The translations under genes were made by a program, and so were the position numbers. From Methylomonas koyamae (lineage in GTDB: Bacteria > Pseudomonadota > Gammaproteobacteria > Methylococcales > Methylomonadaceae), in contig NZ_PPPU01000007.1 in assembly GCF_006483455.1 (NCBI RefSeq), positions 98,708 to 162,707 on the forward strand: a DNA stretch of 64,000 nt, in the 5' to 3' direction. Within the stretch, counting starts at the first letter, position 1. Every line of letters starts with the position of its first letter. Below, piece after piece: positions 17,621-28,685 of this stretch. Below the pieces are notes generated by a model that searched no databases, was not told the DNA's origin, and was given only the letters and a program-made list of their open reading frames with translations.

Positions 17621-19450
17621 ATGGCTAAACTCAATAGAATTCGTTTACAGACGTTGAAAATCAATCAAGCTGCAAGCCACACTGAATACTCCTGGCGTTA
17701 CATTTACGGTATTGCTCTCCAACACAAAAAGCAATTGTTGGCCGGACATATGATGGCGATCCTGGCGACAGTGGCCAGCGTGCCGGTGCCGCTGTTGATG
17801 CCTTTGCTGGTAGATGAAGTACTGTTACACCATCCCGGTGTCGTGTTGGCGACGCTTAATCCCTGGTTGCCGGCGGAATGGCATACGCCTGTGGTCTATA
17901 TCGGCGCGATTTTATTGGCGAGCTTGTTGTTGCGACTATTCGCATTGGCCTTGAATATCAGTCAGACCCGACAGTTTTCTAACATCGCCAAGGATGTGGT
18001 GTTTCGAATCCGGGCCAGCCTGGTGGCGCATTTGCAGCGTATCTCGATGTCGGAATACGAAAGTCTGGGCAGCGGTACCGTCAGTTCGCACATGGTGACC
18101 GATCTGGATACTCTGGACAACTTCATCGGCTCCACGATCAGCAAGTTGCTGGTCGCGGTGTTGACGGTATTCGGTACTGCACTGATCTTGTTATGGATGC
18201 ATTGGCAATTGGGCCTGTTCATCATCTTCCTTAACCCCTTGGTGATTTACCTGGCCAAGGCGGTCGGCTCCCGGGTCAAGGAGTTGAAAGCCAACGAAAA
18301 CAAAGCTTACGCAATCTTCCAGCAGGCCTTGAGCGAAACGTTGGAAGCGATACATCAGATCCGTGCCAGTAACCGCGAGGAGCATTACTGTCGGCAATTG
18401 GTCAACAGCGCGCTGGCCGTGAAAAACCATTCCACGATCTACGCCTGGAAAAGCGATGCGACGGTACGGCTGAGTTTCCTGACCTTTTTGTTCGGTTTCG
18501 ATATTTTCCGCGCCACTGCGATGCTGATGGTGCTGTATTCCAACCTCACTATCGGCGAAATGTTGGCGGTGTTCGGTTATTTGTGGTTCATGATGGCGCC
18601 GGTCCAGGAAATTTTGAGCATCCAGCAATCGTTTTATGCCGCCAAAGCCGCTTTGACGCGGGTAAATCAGCTGGCCAGACTAGAACGCGAGCCTTACTAT
18701 CCGCATTTGGCCAATCCGTTCCAGGGCAAGAAAACGGTTTCGGTCAGCGTCAAGGACTTGCATTTCAGTTACAAGGACGAGCCGGTGCTGAACGGCATCA
18801 ATTTGTCGATCCGGGCCGGGGAAAAGATAGCACTGGTCGGCGCCAGCGGCGGCGGCAAATCGACATTGGCGCAAACCCTGATCGGGCTCTATCCGCCGGG
18901 TAGCGGCATGATTTATTTCGACGGTGTGCCGCTGGACCGCATCGGGCTGGACGTGGTGCGCGAACACGTGGCGACGGTACTGCAGCATCCGGCACTGCTG
19001 AACGATACCATTCGCGCCAATCTGACCCTGGGCCGAGATATCGCCGACGCGGCTTTGTGGCAGGCGCTGGAAATCGCTCAGTTAAAACACGTCGTTAAAG
19101 ACTTGCCGGCCGGATTGGATACGGTGGTCGGCCGCCAAGGCATGCGTTTGTCCGGCGGCCAACGCCAGCGCATGGCGATCGCGCGGATGATCGTCAGCCA
19201 ACCGGCGGTCGTGATTCTGGACGAAGCCACCTCGGCATTGGACAGCGAAACCGAGTACAAGCTGCACCGGGCCTTAAACGGATTTTTGGCAGGACGCACC
19301 ACCATCATCATCGCCCATCGTTTGAGCGCGGTGAAACAGGCCGACCACGTCTACGTGTTCGAACAGGGCCAAATTTGCGAGCAAGGCAAGCACGAAGTGC
19401 TGATTCAGCAGAACGGCTTATACGCCAAACTTTACGGCGACTACCAATGA
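17621..19450 (+). CDS. ABC exporter, fused membrane and ATPase domains
   Basis: A 609-residue half-transporter. The membrane domain (about 25-335, six helices, with MMAILATVASVPVPLLMP as first) is followed by the nucleotide-binding domain: Walker A GASGGGKST (407-415), Q-loop Gln455, signature LSGGQRQR (510-517), Walker B VVILDE (530-535) and switch His566. It resembles MsbA/lipid and peptide exporters of the inner membrane, but the substrate is not visible. The ATG of the PHP phosphoesterase overlaps its stop (ATGA), so both are co-translated. Confidence 0.88.
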   Translation: MAKLNRIRLQTLKINQAASHTEYSWRYIYGIALQHKKQLLAGHMMAILATVASVPVPLLMPLLVDEVLLHHPGVVLATLNPWLPAEWHTPVVYIGAILLASLLLRLFALALNISQTRQFSNIAKDVVFRIRASLVAHLQRISMSEYESLGSGTVSSHMVTDLDTLDNFIGSTISKLLVAVLTVFGTALILLWMHWQLGLFIIFLNPLVIYLAKAVGSRVKELKANENKAYAIFQQALSETLEAIHQIRASNREEHYCRQLVNSALAVKNHSTIYAWKSDATVRLSFLTFLFGFDIFRATAMLMVLYSNLTIGEMLAVFGYLWFMMAPVQEILSIQQSFYAAKAALTRVNQLARLEREPYYPHLANPFQGKKTVSVSVKDLHFSYKDEPVLNGINLSIRAGEKIALVGASGGGKSTLAQTLIGLYPPGSGMIYFDGVPLDRIGLDVVREHVATVLQHPALLNDTIRANLTLGRDIADAALWQALEIAQLKHVVKDLPAGLDTVVGRQGMRLSGGQRQRMAIARMIVSQPAVVILDEATSALDSETEYKLHRALNGFLAGRTTIIIAHRLSAVKQADHVYVFEQGQICEQGKHEVLIQQNGLYAKLYGDYQ

Positions 19451-20280
19451 GCGATCCGATTTACGACTTACACTGCCATTCGACCGCGTCGGACGGTGCC
19501 TTGCCGCCGGCCGAACTGGTCGGCCGTGCCAAACTACAAGGTGTCGACGTCCTGGCACTGACCGACCACGACACTGTGGCCGGTTTGGCCGAAGCCCGCC
19601 AAGCGGCACAGGATTGCGGCATGCGGCTGATTCAAGGTATCGAATTGTCGGCCGGCTTTGAGAGCCATTGCCTGCATATCGTCGGTCTGAATATCGATCC
19701 GACTAACGGCCAGTTGTTGGAAGGAATTGGTCGGCAGCAGATCACGCGCGAGGATCGGGCGCAAAAAATCGCCCAAAAGTTGGTCAAGAAAGGCATTCCG
19801 GACGCTTATCCGGAACTGCGCGCCGCGGCCGGCAACGGCGAAATCACCCGGCTGCATTTCGCCGATTTCCTGGTCAAGCACGGTTATGTCGCGACTCAGC
19901 AGGATGCTTTCGACCGTTATTTGAGTAAAGGCAAACCCGGCTACGTGCCGACTGCTTGGGCGCCGTTGGCCGAATGCGTGGCTTGGATCAGGCAGGCCGG
20001 CGGGGTGGCGGTGCTGGCGCATCCCTTACGCTACAAGCTCAGCACGAAATGGTTGGACAAGGCCCTGGGCCAGTTCAAGGCCGCAGGCGGGCAGGGGATC
20101 GAGGTGGTTACCGGCAGGGCCAGCATCGACGACATTCGCTTAAGTTACGGCTTTGCGCTCAAACACCAGTTGTATGCTTCGCAAGGCTCGGATTTTCACG
20201 CGCCGGGTAACCAGTACCTGGAATTGGGCCGGTTGGCGGCGATGCCGGCTGGCGCCAATCCGGTTTGGGATTTGTTCTGA
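19447..20280 (+). CDS. rnm: PHP-domain phosphoesterase (RNase AM / nucleoside bisphosphatase family)
   Basis: A 277-residue PHP protein. Metal-binding motifs are DLHCHSTASDG (7-17), LTDHDTV (38-44), IQGIELSA, LAHPLRYK and GSDFHAPG. This set is that of E. coli YciV (Rnm/RNase AM), a 3',5'-nucleoside bisphosphate phosphatase and 5'-exonuclease. ATG at 19447 is chosen because it overlaps the exporter's TGA and directly precedes the conserved start; a 24-residue upstream extension is only a reading through the exporter gene. Confidence 0.87.
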   Translation: MSDPIYDLHCHSTASDGALPPAELVGRAKLQGVDVLALTDHDTVAGLAEARQAAQDCGMRLIQGIELSAGFESHCLHIVGLNIDPTNGQLLEGIGRQQITREDRAQKIAQKLVKKGIPDAYPELRAAAGNGEITRLHFADFLVKHGYVATQQDAFDRYLSKGKPGYVPTAWAPLAECVAWIRQAGGVAVLAHPLRYKLSTKWLDKALGQFKAAGGQGIEVVTGRASIDDIRLSYGFALKHQLYASQGSDFHAPGNQYLELGRLAAMPAGANPVWDLF

Positions 20281-20289
20281 CGATACAGC

Positions 20290-23130
20290 TTAGTCGGCGT
20301 CGAACAGGGCGCCGAACTCGTCCGGCGGCAACGGTTGATTCCAATAAAAACCTTGGGCTTTATGGCAACCGAGCTGGTGTAAACGTTCCGCTTGTTCTTG
20401 AGTCTCGACGCCTTCGGCCAGCGTCAACAAGCCCAACGTGTCTCCGAGTTGTACGATGGCCTCGACAATCGCCGCGTCTTCGGCCTTGCCGGAGTTTAAA
20501 TCCTGGATGAAGGATTGATCGATCTTCAGTTTGTTGACCGCGAAACGCTTTAGATAACTGAGCGAGGAATAGCCGGTGCCGAAGTCGTCAATTGCAAAGC
20601 TGACCCCCAGTGCTCTCAGGTCGGCAATATTCTGAATGACCGTCGCGGTGTCGTACATCAACACCGATTCGGTCAGTTCCAATTCCAAATATTCCGGCTC
20701 CAGGCCCGACTCGGCTAAGGCGGAGCGTACCGATTCCAGTAGATTACCGCGTTTGAATTGCAGCGCAGAAATATTCACCGTCACTAACAATTCGTAACCG
20801 GCATCACGCCAAATCCGGTTCTGCCGGCAGGCTTCCCGCAATACCCAGTCGCCGATCGGTACGATCAGGCCATTGTCTTCCGCAATCGGAATGAACTTGG
20901 CCGGCGGAATCATCGGGCCGCTGGCCGGTTGCCAGCGCAACAAGGCTTCGGCGCCGATGATTTTGTTATCGCGAATCGAATATTGGGGCTGATAGTGCAG
21001 GCGGAATTCGTTTTGTTTCAATGCCGCACGCAGGCCGTTCTCGATATTCATACGCTCGATAGAGGCCAGGTTCATGTCGTGGGAAAAGAAACGGAAAGTA
21101 TTGCGGCCTTCGTTTTTGGCCGCGTACATCGCGGTGTCGGCTTTGTTCAACAGGCCGTGGAAACTCAAACCGTCGTTGGGATAGAGGCTGATACCGATGC
21201 TGAATGAGGTGCACACCGTGATGCCCTCGATTTGAAACGGCTGGTTTAACTGATCGAGAATTTTCAGCGAGATTTGGGCGATGGTGTCCACCTCCGGAAT
21301 GTCGGTCAGAATGATGATGAATTCGTCCCCGCCTTGGCGGCACACCGTATCCACTTCGCGGACGCATTGGCACAGGCGTTCGGCAATGCCCTGCAACAGA
21401 CGGTCGCCGACGTCGTGACCCATCGTGTCGTTGATGTTCTTGAAATGATCCAGGTCCAGAAATAGCAGGCCAACCAGCGTGTTATTGCGTAAAGCATGAG
21501 CCATGGCTTGGTCGAAACGGTCGCGCAGCAAAGTCCGGTTCGGCAGGTTGGTCAGCGGGTCGTGCCGGGCCAAATATTCAATCTGGGCTTCAGCGGCTTT
21601 GCGGGCCGTGATGTCCGAGAAAATGCCGATGTAGTGGCTGACCGCACCGTAAGTATCGCCTATTGTCGAGATACCGAGCCAGGCCGGATAGGGTTCGCCA
21701 TTTTTACGGGTGTCCCATATTTCGCCTTGCCAATAGCCGTTATCCTTCAATGCTTGGCGGATACGGCGGAAATGGCCGCTGTCGTTGTGTTCGGAATCGA
21801 GCATCGCCGGCTTTTTGCCGAACACTTCCTCAGCCCGGTAACCGGTAATATTGGTGTAGGCTTGGTTGCTGGAGACGATAGTGAGGTCCGGCGCGCATAA
21901 AAATATGGCTTCCCCGCTGTTTTCAAACACCTTGGCGAGCAATTTCAAGCGTTCGGCGGCGATTTTACTCTCAGTGATGTCCGCGTGGGTGCCAAGCATT
22001 CGCAGCGGTCGGCCGTCGGCGTCGCGTTCGACAATACTGCCGATCGACTGAATCCATTTCCAACTGCCGTCGGCGCAACGCACACGATATTCGAGCCGGT
22101 ACTCGCCGAGAGCGCCGCCGATATAGGCTCGATAGCGCTCCAGCGTTGCCTGACGGTCGTCGGGATGCAGCCTTTCGGCCCAGGCGTCGAAATCGGGCGA
22201 AAAAGCGGTCGCCTCGTAACCAAGCATTGCCGAATATTCGCGATTGACAACGGTTGCGCCAGTCTGCGGATTCAAGTCAAAAAAGCCGAGTTTGGCGGCC
22301 TGCATCGACAAACGCAGGCGTTCTTCGCTATCGCTGAGTGCTTGTTGGGTCCGACGAATTTCGGTGATATCGTGGGCCAGGCCGTTGACTGCAATCACCC
22401 GGTCCTGGTCGTCGAAAATGGGGGTGGCGTTTAGGCTTAGCAACCGGCTGCCGCCGTTTCGGCAGCGCAATTCCAACTCGTAATTGGGCGGCTTGATACC
22501 GTTCAAACAGGCTTGAGTATGGGCGCGGGCAGCTTGGTTGAGCGGATTTTCCGTCGCCAAAGCAAAACAATCGCCCAATAACCGGTCGGCCGGATAACCG
22601 AGAATCTGTTCTACCGATGGCCCCAGGTAACTGAACTCACCTTGCGGATTCAAAGAGAACAGAAAATATTCGGAACTCAGACTTTCGACCAGCTCGCGGA
22701 AGCGCTGCTCGCTGTGTCGCAACAGGTTTTGCTGCTCCAACAAGTTTTGCGTCGTGCGATGGGCGCGCAATACGTACTCGATCCGGTGCGGCAACAGAGG
22801 CCATTGCACCGGTTTGCCGATAAAATCGGTGGCGCCCAGCTCGAAGGCTTCGTTGACCGCGTGAGTGTCTTCGATAGCCGTCATCATGACGATAGGCGTG
22901 TTACATTGCGGCAGCGACCGGATTTGCCGTAGACAGGCGAAGCCATCCAGTTCCGGCATCATCACGTCCAATAACACCAGATCCGGCTGTTCCTGGTAAA
23001 ACAAGCGCAAGCCTTCGCGCCCGTTTTCGGCTTCCACGGTTTGGTACTGGTTGGCGCGTAATACTTGGCCCACCAACAATCTGACCATGGCGTCGTCGTC
23101 GACAATCAGAATTTTGGGATCGATGGTCAC
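20290..23130 (-). CDS. response regulator REC-PAS-PAS-PAS-GGDEF-EAL
   Basis: A 946-residue cytoplasmic response regulator. The receiver domain (about 5-125) has phospho-acceptor Asp55 in [13 protein letters not shown]; three PAS domains follow (about 140-255, 268-390, 398-510). The GGDEF domain (517-685) is intact, with QGGDEF at 599-604 and REVD (591-594) as an RxxD inhibitory site. The EAL domain (about 695-940) has [29 protein letters not shown] and AEGVET, the metal and catalytic set. It can be expected to make and to break c-di-GMP under control of phosphorylation. GTG at 23130 overlaps the stop of the preceding regulator gene. It is the last gene of the TonB-YfiR-kinase operon. Confidence 0.92.
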   Translation of the reverse strand: MTIDPKILIVDDDAMVRLLVGQVLRANQYQTVEAENGREGLRLFYQEQPDLVLLDVMMPELDGFACLRQIRSLPQCNTPIVMMTAIEDTHAVNEAFELGATDFIGKPVQWPLLPHRIEYVLRAHRTTQNLLEQQNLLRHSEQRFRELVESLSSEYFLFSLNPQGEFSYLGPSVEQILGYPADRLLGDCFALATENPLNQAARAHTQACLNGIKPPNYELELRCRNGGSRLLSLNATPIFDDQDRVIAVNGLAHDITEIRRTQQALSDSEERLRLSMQAAKLGFFDLNPQTGATVVNREYSAMLGYEATAFSPDFDAWAERLHPDDRQATLERYRAYIGGALGEYRLEYRVRCADGSWKWIQSIGSIVERDADGRPLRMLGTHADITESKIAAERLKLLAKVFENSGEAIFLCAPDLTIVSSNQAYTNITGYRAEEVFGKKPAMLDSEHNDSGHFRRIRQALKDNGYWQGEIWDTRKNGEPYPAWLGISTIGDTYGAVSHYIGIFSDITARKAAEAQIEYLARHDPLTNLPNRTLLRDRFDQAMAHALRNNTLVGLLFLDLDHFKNINDTMGHDVGDRLLQGIAERLCQCVREVDTVCRQGGDEFIIILTDIPEVDTIAQISLKILDQLNQPFQIEGITVCTSFSIGISLYPNDGLSFHGLLNKADTAMYAAKNEGRNTFRFFSHDMNLASIERMNIENGLRAALKQNEFRLHYQPQYSIRDNKIIGAEALLRWQPASGPMIPPAKFIPIAEDNGLIVPIGDWVLREACRQNRIWRDAGYELLVTVNISALQFKRGNLLESVRSALAESGLEPEYLELELTESVLMYDTATVIQNIADLRALGVSFAIDDFGTGYSSLSYLKRFAVNKLKIDQSFIQDLNSGKAEDAAIVEAIVQLGDTLGLLTLAEGVETQEQAERLHQLGCHKAQGFYWNQPLPPDEFGALFDAD

Positions 23131-25274
23131 GGCGAAATCGGGTCAACGACGGATTGGCTATCGAACACTCTGGCAAACTCGGCGAATTCGGCAGCCGGCA
23201 TCGGCCGCTGGAACAGAAACCCTTGTACGATGTCGCAGCCATTGTCCAGCAAAAAGTTAGCCTGATCCTGGTTTTCTACGCCCTCGGCAACCACTTCCAA
23301 GGACAAGGCCTCGGCCAGTGCCAAAATCGCCGAGGTAATCGCCATGTCGTCTTCGTTGTGCGGCAAGTCGCGAACGAAACTGTGGTCCACCTTCAACTCC
23401 GATATCGGCAGTTTTTTCAGGTAGGACAACGACGAATAGCCGGTGCCGAAATCGTCGATGCTGATCCTGACACCCAAAGCCTGCAACTCGCGTAGCGTAA
23501 CCAACGCCTCTTCGACATTGTGCAGCAGAATGGTTTCGGTCAATTCCAGTTTCAAATAGCGCGGCTCCAGGCCGATTTGCGCCAATACCTCGCGGACATG
23601 GCCGCAGAATCCGCGTTGGCGGAATTGGTTGGCGGAGACGTTGACGGACATCACCAATTCTGGGCAAGCGCCTTGCCGTCGCCAACTCAGCACCTGACGA
23701 CAGGCGTTCTCCAGAACCCAATTGCTGATCTGTGCAATCAGACCGGAATCTTCGGCGATCGGGATGAATTGTGACGGACCGATCAAGCCCAATTCCGGGT
23801 GGCGCCAACGAATCAAGGCTTCGCAACCGACCACCCGATGGCGACGAATGTCGATTTTTGCCTGGTAATACAGTTCCAGTTCGTCGCGTTCGATGGCTCG
23901 GCGCAGGCTGTTTTCCATCGCCAGTTTATGGAAGGCAGCGACATTCAGCGATTTGCTGAAGAACTGGTAGTTGTTGTGGCCGTATTCGCCGGCGTGGTTC
24001 ATTGCAAATTCGCCGTTTTTGATGAAACTATCTTCATCCATGCCATCGCCGGGGTATACGGCAATGCCGATATTGATGCCTAAAAACAGCTCGGTGGCCT
24101 CGACCGGAAACGATTGCTGCATGATATGAAAAATCCGCTTGGCGACTTTGACGCTGTCGCGGGCGTCTTGTACCCGGTTCAACAAAACGGTAAACGTGCT
24201 GCCGCCTAGCCGGGATACCGTCATATCCGCCAGATCGACGTCCGAATTGGCCGAGACGTAATCGCATTCCCTGACTTCGGCGACCAAGCGATCGGCGAAC
24301 ATTTTCAGCACGTGGTCGCCGATTTTAGGCCCCAAGGTTTCATTGATGCGCTTGAAGCGGGCGATACTGATGAACAAGGTCGAAAGCGCGGTGCCGTAAC
24401 GGTCGCAAGCAGCCATGGCCTGGCCCAAAATTTCTTTGAATAGCGTGCGGTTGGGCAGTCCGGTCAATGGGTCGTAATAGGATAAAAACCGCACCCGCTC
24501 TTCGATGTGGCGTCGTTCGGTAATATCCTGAATCGCGCCGCGGATATGCTCCACCGCATCGTGCTCGACAATTGGTTCGCCCTGAATGTGAAGTACCCGG
24601 CTGCTGCCGTCGCGATGCGTCACCGGCAATTCGATGCGGAAACTCAGCTTGTTCTTCAGGCACAAGTCTATGGCCTGCTGCAATTTGGCGGCTTCCGAAG
24701 CGTCCACGCGGTTGAGCAGATCCAGCATTTTGAAAGAATGACGCGGCGGATCGATGTCCAGAATATTGAAAATCTCATCCGAACATTGCAGTGTGTCGCT
24801 GCTAACCTGCCAATCCCAACTGCCGAGTTGGGCAATTTTTTGCGCTTTGCGTAATTCCGACTCGCTCTTGGCCAACGCCGACATGGTGGCTACAGAGCGT
24901 AGCAGATAGCGCAACCGGTGCGGCAAGGTCGGCCAATTGATCGGTTTGGCGATAAAATCGGTGGCACCCAATTCGAATGCGTGGTTCACCGATTCCAGAT
25001 CGTCCACGCCGGTCAGCATCACGATCGGCAATATCGCGTTGCCCGGCATTTGGCGAATGGCTTGCAAGCAATCGAAGCCGTTCAGATCGGGCAGCATCAC
25101 GTCCAGCAGCACCAGATCGGGTTTCCGGCTGGTACAAAACTCCAGCCCTTGCCGGCCGCTACCGGCACAGACCACGTCGAAGCCTTCGCGCTGCAAGATA
25201 TCCTGTAACATCAGACGCACCATGTCGTCATCGTCGATGGCCAGGATCAGATTGGTTGCGTGTGGTCGTTGCAT
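23127..25274 (-). CDS. response regulator REC-PAS-GGDEF(degenerate)-EAL, likely c-di-GMP phosphodiesterase
   Basis: A 715-residue regulator: REC domain with Asp58 ([13 protein letters not shown]), one PAS domain (about 143-252), a GGDEF domain whose active site reads LGGSTF at 356-361 instead of GGDEF, and an EAL domain (about 455-700) with [30 protein letters not shown] and AEGVE. The cyclase half has probably lost catalysis, while the phosphodiesterase half keeps all metal and general-base residues. It starts at the base next to the kinase stop (25274/25275) and its TGA overlaps the start of the next regulator. It is likely a phospho-target of the adjacent hybrid kinase. Confidence 0.91.
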   Translation of the reverse strand: MQRPHATNLILAIDDDDMVRLMLQDILQREGFDVVCAGSGRQGLEFCTSRKPDLVLLDVMLPDLNGFDCLQAIRQMPGNAILPIVMLTGVDDLESVNHAFELGATDFIAKPINWPTLPHRLRYLLRSVATMSALAKSESELRKAQKIAQLGSWDWQVSSDTLQCSDEIFNILDIDPPRHSFKMLDLLNRVDASEAAKLQQAIDLCLKNKLSFRIELPVTHRDGSSRVLHIQGEPIVEHDAVEHIRGAIQDITERRHIEERVRFLSYYDPLTGLPNRTLFKEILGQAMAACDRYGTALSTLFISIARFKRINETLGPKIGDHVLKMFADRLVAEVRECDYVSANSDVDLADMTVSRLGGSTFTVLLNRVQDARDSVKVAKRIFHIMQQSFPVEATELFLGINIGIAVYPGDGMDEDSFIKNGEFAMNHAGEYGHNNYQFFSKSLNVAAFHKLAMENSLRRAIERDELELYYQAKIDIRRHRVVGCEALIRWRHPELGLIGPSQFIPIAEDSGLIAQISNWVLENACRQVLSWRRQGACPELVMSVNVSANQFRQRGFCGHVREVLAQIGLEPRYLKLELTETILLHNVEEALVTLRELQALGVRISIDDFGTGYSSLSYLKKLPISELKVDHSFVRDLPHNEDDMAITSAILALAEALSLEVVAEGVENQDQANFLLDNGCDIVQGFLFQRPMPAAEFAEFARVFDSQSVVDPISP

Positions 25275-28034
25275 CTACGAAGCGGTGGCGGGAAGTTGTT
25301 GCACGATAGTTTTATAGGCGGTTTGCAAAGATTCGGCAATACGACTATCGAACTCAAGCGTGTTATCGCGGGCGGCATGTTCTACATTGCGGGCCAATTC
25401 CGCCAGATGATTCGCCCCGATATTCGCCGCGGTCGATTTCAGGCTATGCGCCGCTTGCCGTACCTCCGCACTCTGTTGATGCTCGATCGCAAACGCGATC
25501 GCGCTGATTTGCTGCGCGGCATTTTCCCGAAACAGCCTTAACACCTCAGCCACTAATTGGTCGCCACCAATTTGGCGTAGCGAGCGCAATTCAGCAGAAT
25601 CGAATTCGGCCTGTTGGCCGCGGTCGATGATGTCGGCAACTGCGGCGGATACCGCCGAAACCAGGTTCGGGCGGGTGTCGCCGATTAACGCGCGGATTTT
25701 GTCATGCAAGGTTTTTTGCAAAAACGGTTTACTCAAATAGTCGTCCATACCGACCCGCAGACATTTTTCACGGTCGCCCTCCATCGCATTGGCGGTCAGG
25801 GCGATAATCGGCGTCCGCTTGATAGCCTTTGTCCGTTCCAGTTCGCGGATCCGCTGGGTCGCGGTGTAGCCGTCCATGACCGGCATCATGCAATCCATCA
25901 AGATTAAATCGGCCGGTTCGGTTTGGAACAAGTTCAACACTTCCTGGCCGTTGCTGGCACAAATCAGGGTGTAACCCAATTGCCGCAGCATGGCGCTGCA
26001 GATTTTCTGGTTCACCGGATTATCTTCCGCCAGCAGGATACGCACGCTGGCAGCAGGCGTAGCCGGTTTGGCGTCGACCGCGACGTCCGCCGGTAGCAAG
26101 CGCAACAGGGTATCTTGCAAGGTACGGCGGTAAACCGGTTTCGGTAAATGCACGTCGCAACCGCAGCAGCGGATTTCGGCCATCTCGGTTTCGTCGGCAC
26201 TGGATGAAATAATCACGATGCGTAACCCGGCAAAACGAGCGTCGGCGCGGATACGTCTAGCCAGTTCGGTACCGCTGATGCCGTCCATTCTCATATCCAG
26301 CAATGCAACATCGAAACTCTGTCCGGATTGCGCTCTTTGATCCAAAATTTCCAGGGCGTGGCCGCCGTTTTTAGCAACCCGGAAATGCATGCCGAATTCG
26401 GCCAGATGATTTTCCAGGATTCTGGCGTTAGTGGCGTTGTCTTCAACGACCAGCACGTGCTTTCCGGTTAGATTGCCCTGCGCGGCAGTTTTGACCGGCA
26501 ACGGCGCCAGCGCTTCGCGCAACGGCAAGTAAACGCTGAAAACCGAGCCGACCTGGGGTTGGCTCTCCACCCGGATCGTGCCGCCCATCAACTCGCAGAG
26601 CTCCTTGCTGATGACCAGGCCCAAACCGGTGCCGCCGTATTTGCGGGTGGTGGAGCCGTCGGCTTGGCTGAAGGCCTGAAACAACCGGGATAAGGCCTCC
26701 GGATTCATGCCGATGCCAGTATCGCTGATCTTGAACTCCAGGCACAGGCCGCTGCCCGACGTGCACAGCGTCGATTCCCGGTTGCGAACCTGTAGTTTGA
26801 CTTCGCCGGCCTCGGTGAACTTGACGGCATTCGACAACAGATTGGTCAGGATTTGCCGCAAACGGTAAGGGTCGCCGCGGACTTCTTTCGGCGTTGCCGG
26901 GTCGATTTCGCACAACAACCGAATGTTTTTGCTACTGGCCCGCTCGAAGAACAAGGCACCGAGCTGGTCGACCAAATTGCTCAAGCTGAAATCGGTTTCC
27001 TCCAGTTCCAGTTTGCCGGCCTCGATTTTGGAGAAATCCAGAATGTCGTTAATGATGGTCAACAGCGAATCCGCAGAGCTGAACACGGTCTCTGCATATT
27101 GGCGCTGGGTCGGTTTCAATTCGGAACCAAGCAATAGTTCGGTCATACCCAGGACGCCATTCATCGGCGTGCGGATTTCATGGCTCATCGTCGCCAGAAA
27201 TTGGGATTTGGCGATACTTGCGGCCTGCGCATCGATAACGGCCTGGCGCAGGTCGGCAGTACGCAGGTCGACTTCCCGCTCCAGGCAACCGCGCTGGTTT
27301 TCCAACTCGGCGTCGCGTTGTTGAATGCGTTCGATCATTTGGTTGAAGCTTTTGACTAATTGGCCGATTTCGTCCCGGCTTTCGCCTTGAGCCCGCACCA
27401 TGTAATTGTTATCGACCGATACCTGTCTGGCCAGTTGCGACAATCGGGTCAGCGGTGCGGCGATGGAGGCGGCCAGACGCCGGCCGAACCAGGCGGCAAA
27501 CATAAAGGCGACGAGCATCGAGAGCAGAATTTGCCCCAAGTTGATGCCGACCGAGCGCCACAGCGGACGTAAATCGATCATTATCCTCAGGTAGCCGACC
27601 ACTTCCCCATTATCGTCCGGCAAGGGGTTCAGCGTTATCAGATTCAGCAACCGCATCCTTTGGCCGATCTGTTGTTCCTGGGCTTTTAACAGATTCGGCG
27701 GAAAGCTGTGCTGTAAAGCCTGTGTCGGATAGTGGGCGAAAATCTCGCCGTCGCGGCCGTAAAGTTGCGCGGACAGAATTTCCGGTTTGCCGCGTAAGGT
27801 GGCGAGTATGTCGGAACCGGTTTTGGCATCGCCGAACAATAGGGCGGCCCCGGCGCTGAATCCGATCATCTTGCCTAACGAGCGGATTTCGTTGAGCATT
27901 TCGTTTTTTTCCTGCCAAACCTGGGTAACGCTGACGATCGCCAAGGTCAATGCCAACGCCAACGCCAAGGTAACTGCCTGCAAACGCTGCAGTTTATAGG
28001 TCATCGGCAAGTCGACCAGCTTATCCCGGATCAT
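25275..28034 (-). CDS. hybrid histidine kinase CHASE8-HAMP-HisKA-HATPase-REC-REC-Hpt
   Basis: A 919-residue inner-membrane sensor. TM1 (about 17-37) and TM2 (163-183) enclose a periplasmic domain with IGFSAGAALLFGDA, TLRGKPEILSAQLYGRDG and IFAHYP, which matches the pattern of CHASE8, the periplasmic domain of the cyclase YfiN. HAMP (about 185-238) and a coiled coil lead to HisKA with His285 (MSHEIRTPMNG), HATPase (N-box NLLSNAVKF, DTGIGM, GGTGLGL), REC1 with Asp580, REC2 with Asp714 and a C-terminal Hpt with His863 (AAHSLKS). The cytoplasmic layout is BarA-like. It lies 19 bp downstream of the YfiR-type gene and directly before two REC-GGDEF-EAL regulators, so the likely relay is His285-Asp714-His863-regulator. 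CHASE8 assignment is by pattern, without a profile search. Confidence 0.88.
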   Translation of the reverse strand: MIRDKLVDLPMTYKLQRLQAVTLALALALTLAIVSVTQVWQEKNEMLNEIRSLGKMIGFSAGAALLFGDAKTGSDILATLRGKPEILSAQLYGRDGEIFAHYPTQALQHSFPPNLLKAQEQQIGQRMRLLNLITLNPLPDDNGEVVGYLRIMIDLRPLWRSVGINLGQILLSMLVAFMFAAWFGRRLAASIAAPLTRLSQLARQVSVDNNYMVRAQGESRDEIGQLVKSFNQMIERIQQRDAELENQRGCLEREVDLRTADLRQAVIDAQAASIAKSQFLATMSHEIRTPMNGVLGMTELLLGSELKPTQRQYAETVFSSADSLLTIINDILDFSKIEAGKLELEETDFSLSNLVDQLGALFFERASSKNIRLLCEIDPATPKEVRGDPYRLRQILTNLLSNAVKFTEAGEVKLQVRNRESTLCTSGSGLCLEFKISDTGIGMNPEALSRLFQAFSQADGSTTRKYGGTGLGLVISKELCELMGGTIRVESQPQVGSVFSVYLPLREALAPLPVKTAAQGNLTGKHVLVVEDNATNARILENHLAEFGMHFRVAKNGGHALEILDQRAQSGQSFDVALLDMRMDGISGTELARRIRADARFAGLRIVIISSSADETEMAEIRCCGCDVHLPKPVYRRTLQDTLLRLLPADVAVDAKPATPAASVRILLAEDNPVNQKICSAMLRQLGYTLICASNGQEVLNLFQTEPADLILMDCMMPVMDGYTATQRIRELERTKAIKRTPIIALTANAMEGDREKCLRVGMDDYLSKPFLQKTLHDKIRALIGDTRPNLVSAVSAAVADIIDRGQQAEFDSAELRSLRQIGGDQLVAEVLRLFRENAAQQISAIAFAIEHQQSAEVRQAAHSLKSTAANIGANHLAELARNVEHAARDNTLEFDSRIAESLQTAYKTIVQQLPATAS

Positions 28035-28053
28035 GACGATATCGGCTCCAGAA

Positions 28054-28668
28054 TCATTTGTTCAGGTTCAGATTTCTAGCGAGTTTCAGCAATTGGGCGC
28101 TGATGCGGATGTTGGCGGCATTGGCATTGTCCAGGTTTACCTCGAAGTTCAGTCGGTTACCGTCCTGAACCAGCCCAATGGTACCGTTCTGTTCTAAAAA
28201 GCCCGGTTTGTCGCTGACAGTGACCACCGGCGCGCCCCTCAAATCCCGCGCAATCTCTCCGGCGCCGGCAGCCGACTTGGCGATATATACCAGATGGCAG
28301 GCTTTCAAATCTTTGCTCGCGACATCTTGGAGGACAGCCAACGGTTTGCCGTTGACGGTTTTGCCTTCCAGTGCCAACAGATTGTCGCCAAGGTTGTGCG
28401 GGCTTACCAAGCACAAATTGAATTTGTTCTGGCTGGCGGCATCGGGCCATTCGATAAATTTGAAGAAGTTGTATAGAAACGCGACTTTTACCGCGGCTTC
28501 GTTGGCGGTTTCTGCGGCAAAGGCGCTGTGGAGGAATATCAGCGGCAGCACCAGCAGCGCACCGGCTCTGCGCGCCGACATGGCCAAATTCCGGCGCCAG
28601 CGAGCACGGCGGCATTGAACGGCCGCTTGGGGGCTGCGAGCTGTTTTTTGACGGATGTGCCAATTCAT
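28054..28668 (-). CDS. YfiR-type (DUF4154) periplasmic protein
   Basis: The mature part carries EAAVKVAFLYNFFKFIEWPD, the opening signature of the YfiR/DUF4154 family, then LALEGKTVNGKPLAV, HLVYIAKSAAG, VVTVSDKPGFLEQNGTIGLV and a C-terminal NIRISAQLLKLARN, in the order of YfiR. In Pseudomonas and E. coli YfiR sits in the periplasm and represses the cyclase YfiN by binding its periplasmic domain. Two starts are possible: ATG at 28668 (204 residues, used here) or ATG at 28581 (175 residues), the latter giving a cleaner signal peptide (MSARRAGALLVLPLIFLHSA). A much longer reading to 28905 overlaps the receptor gene and is unlikely. It lies between the receptors and the CHASE8 kinase. Confidence 0.87.
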   Translation of the reverse strand: MNWHIRQKTARSPQAAVQCRRARWRRNLAMSARRAGALLVLPLIFLHSAFAAETANEAAVKVAFLYNFFKFIEWPDAASQNKFNLCLVSPHNLGDNLLALEGKTVNGKPLAVLQDVASKDLKACHLVYIAKSAAGAGEIARDLRGAPVVTVSDKPGFLEQNGTIGLVQDGNRLNFEVNLDNANAANIRISAQLLKLARNLNLNK

Positions 28669-28685
28669 CGAGTCCGCCGTCCCGG

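Noticed and set aside
25275..28034. BarA orthologue
   Set aside because: The cytoplasmic order is similar, but the periplasmic domain looks like CHASE8 and the neighbours are YfiR and c-di-GMP regulators.
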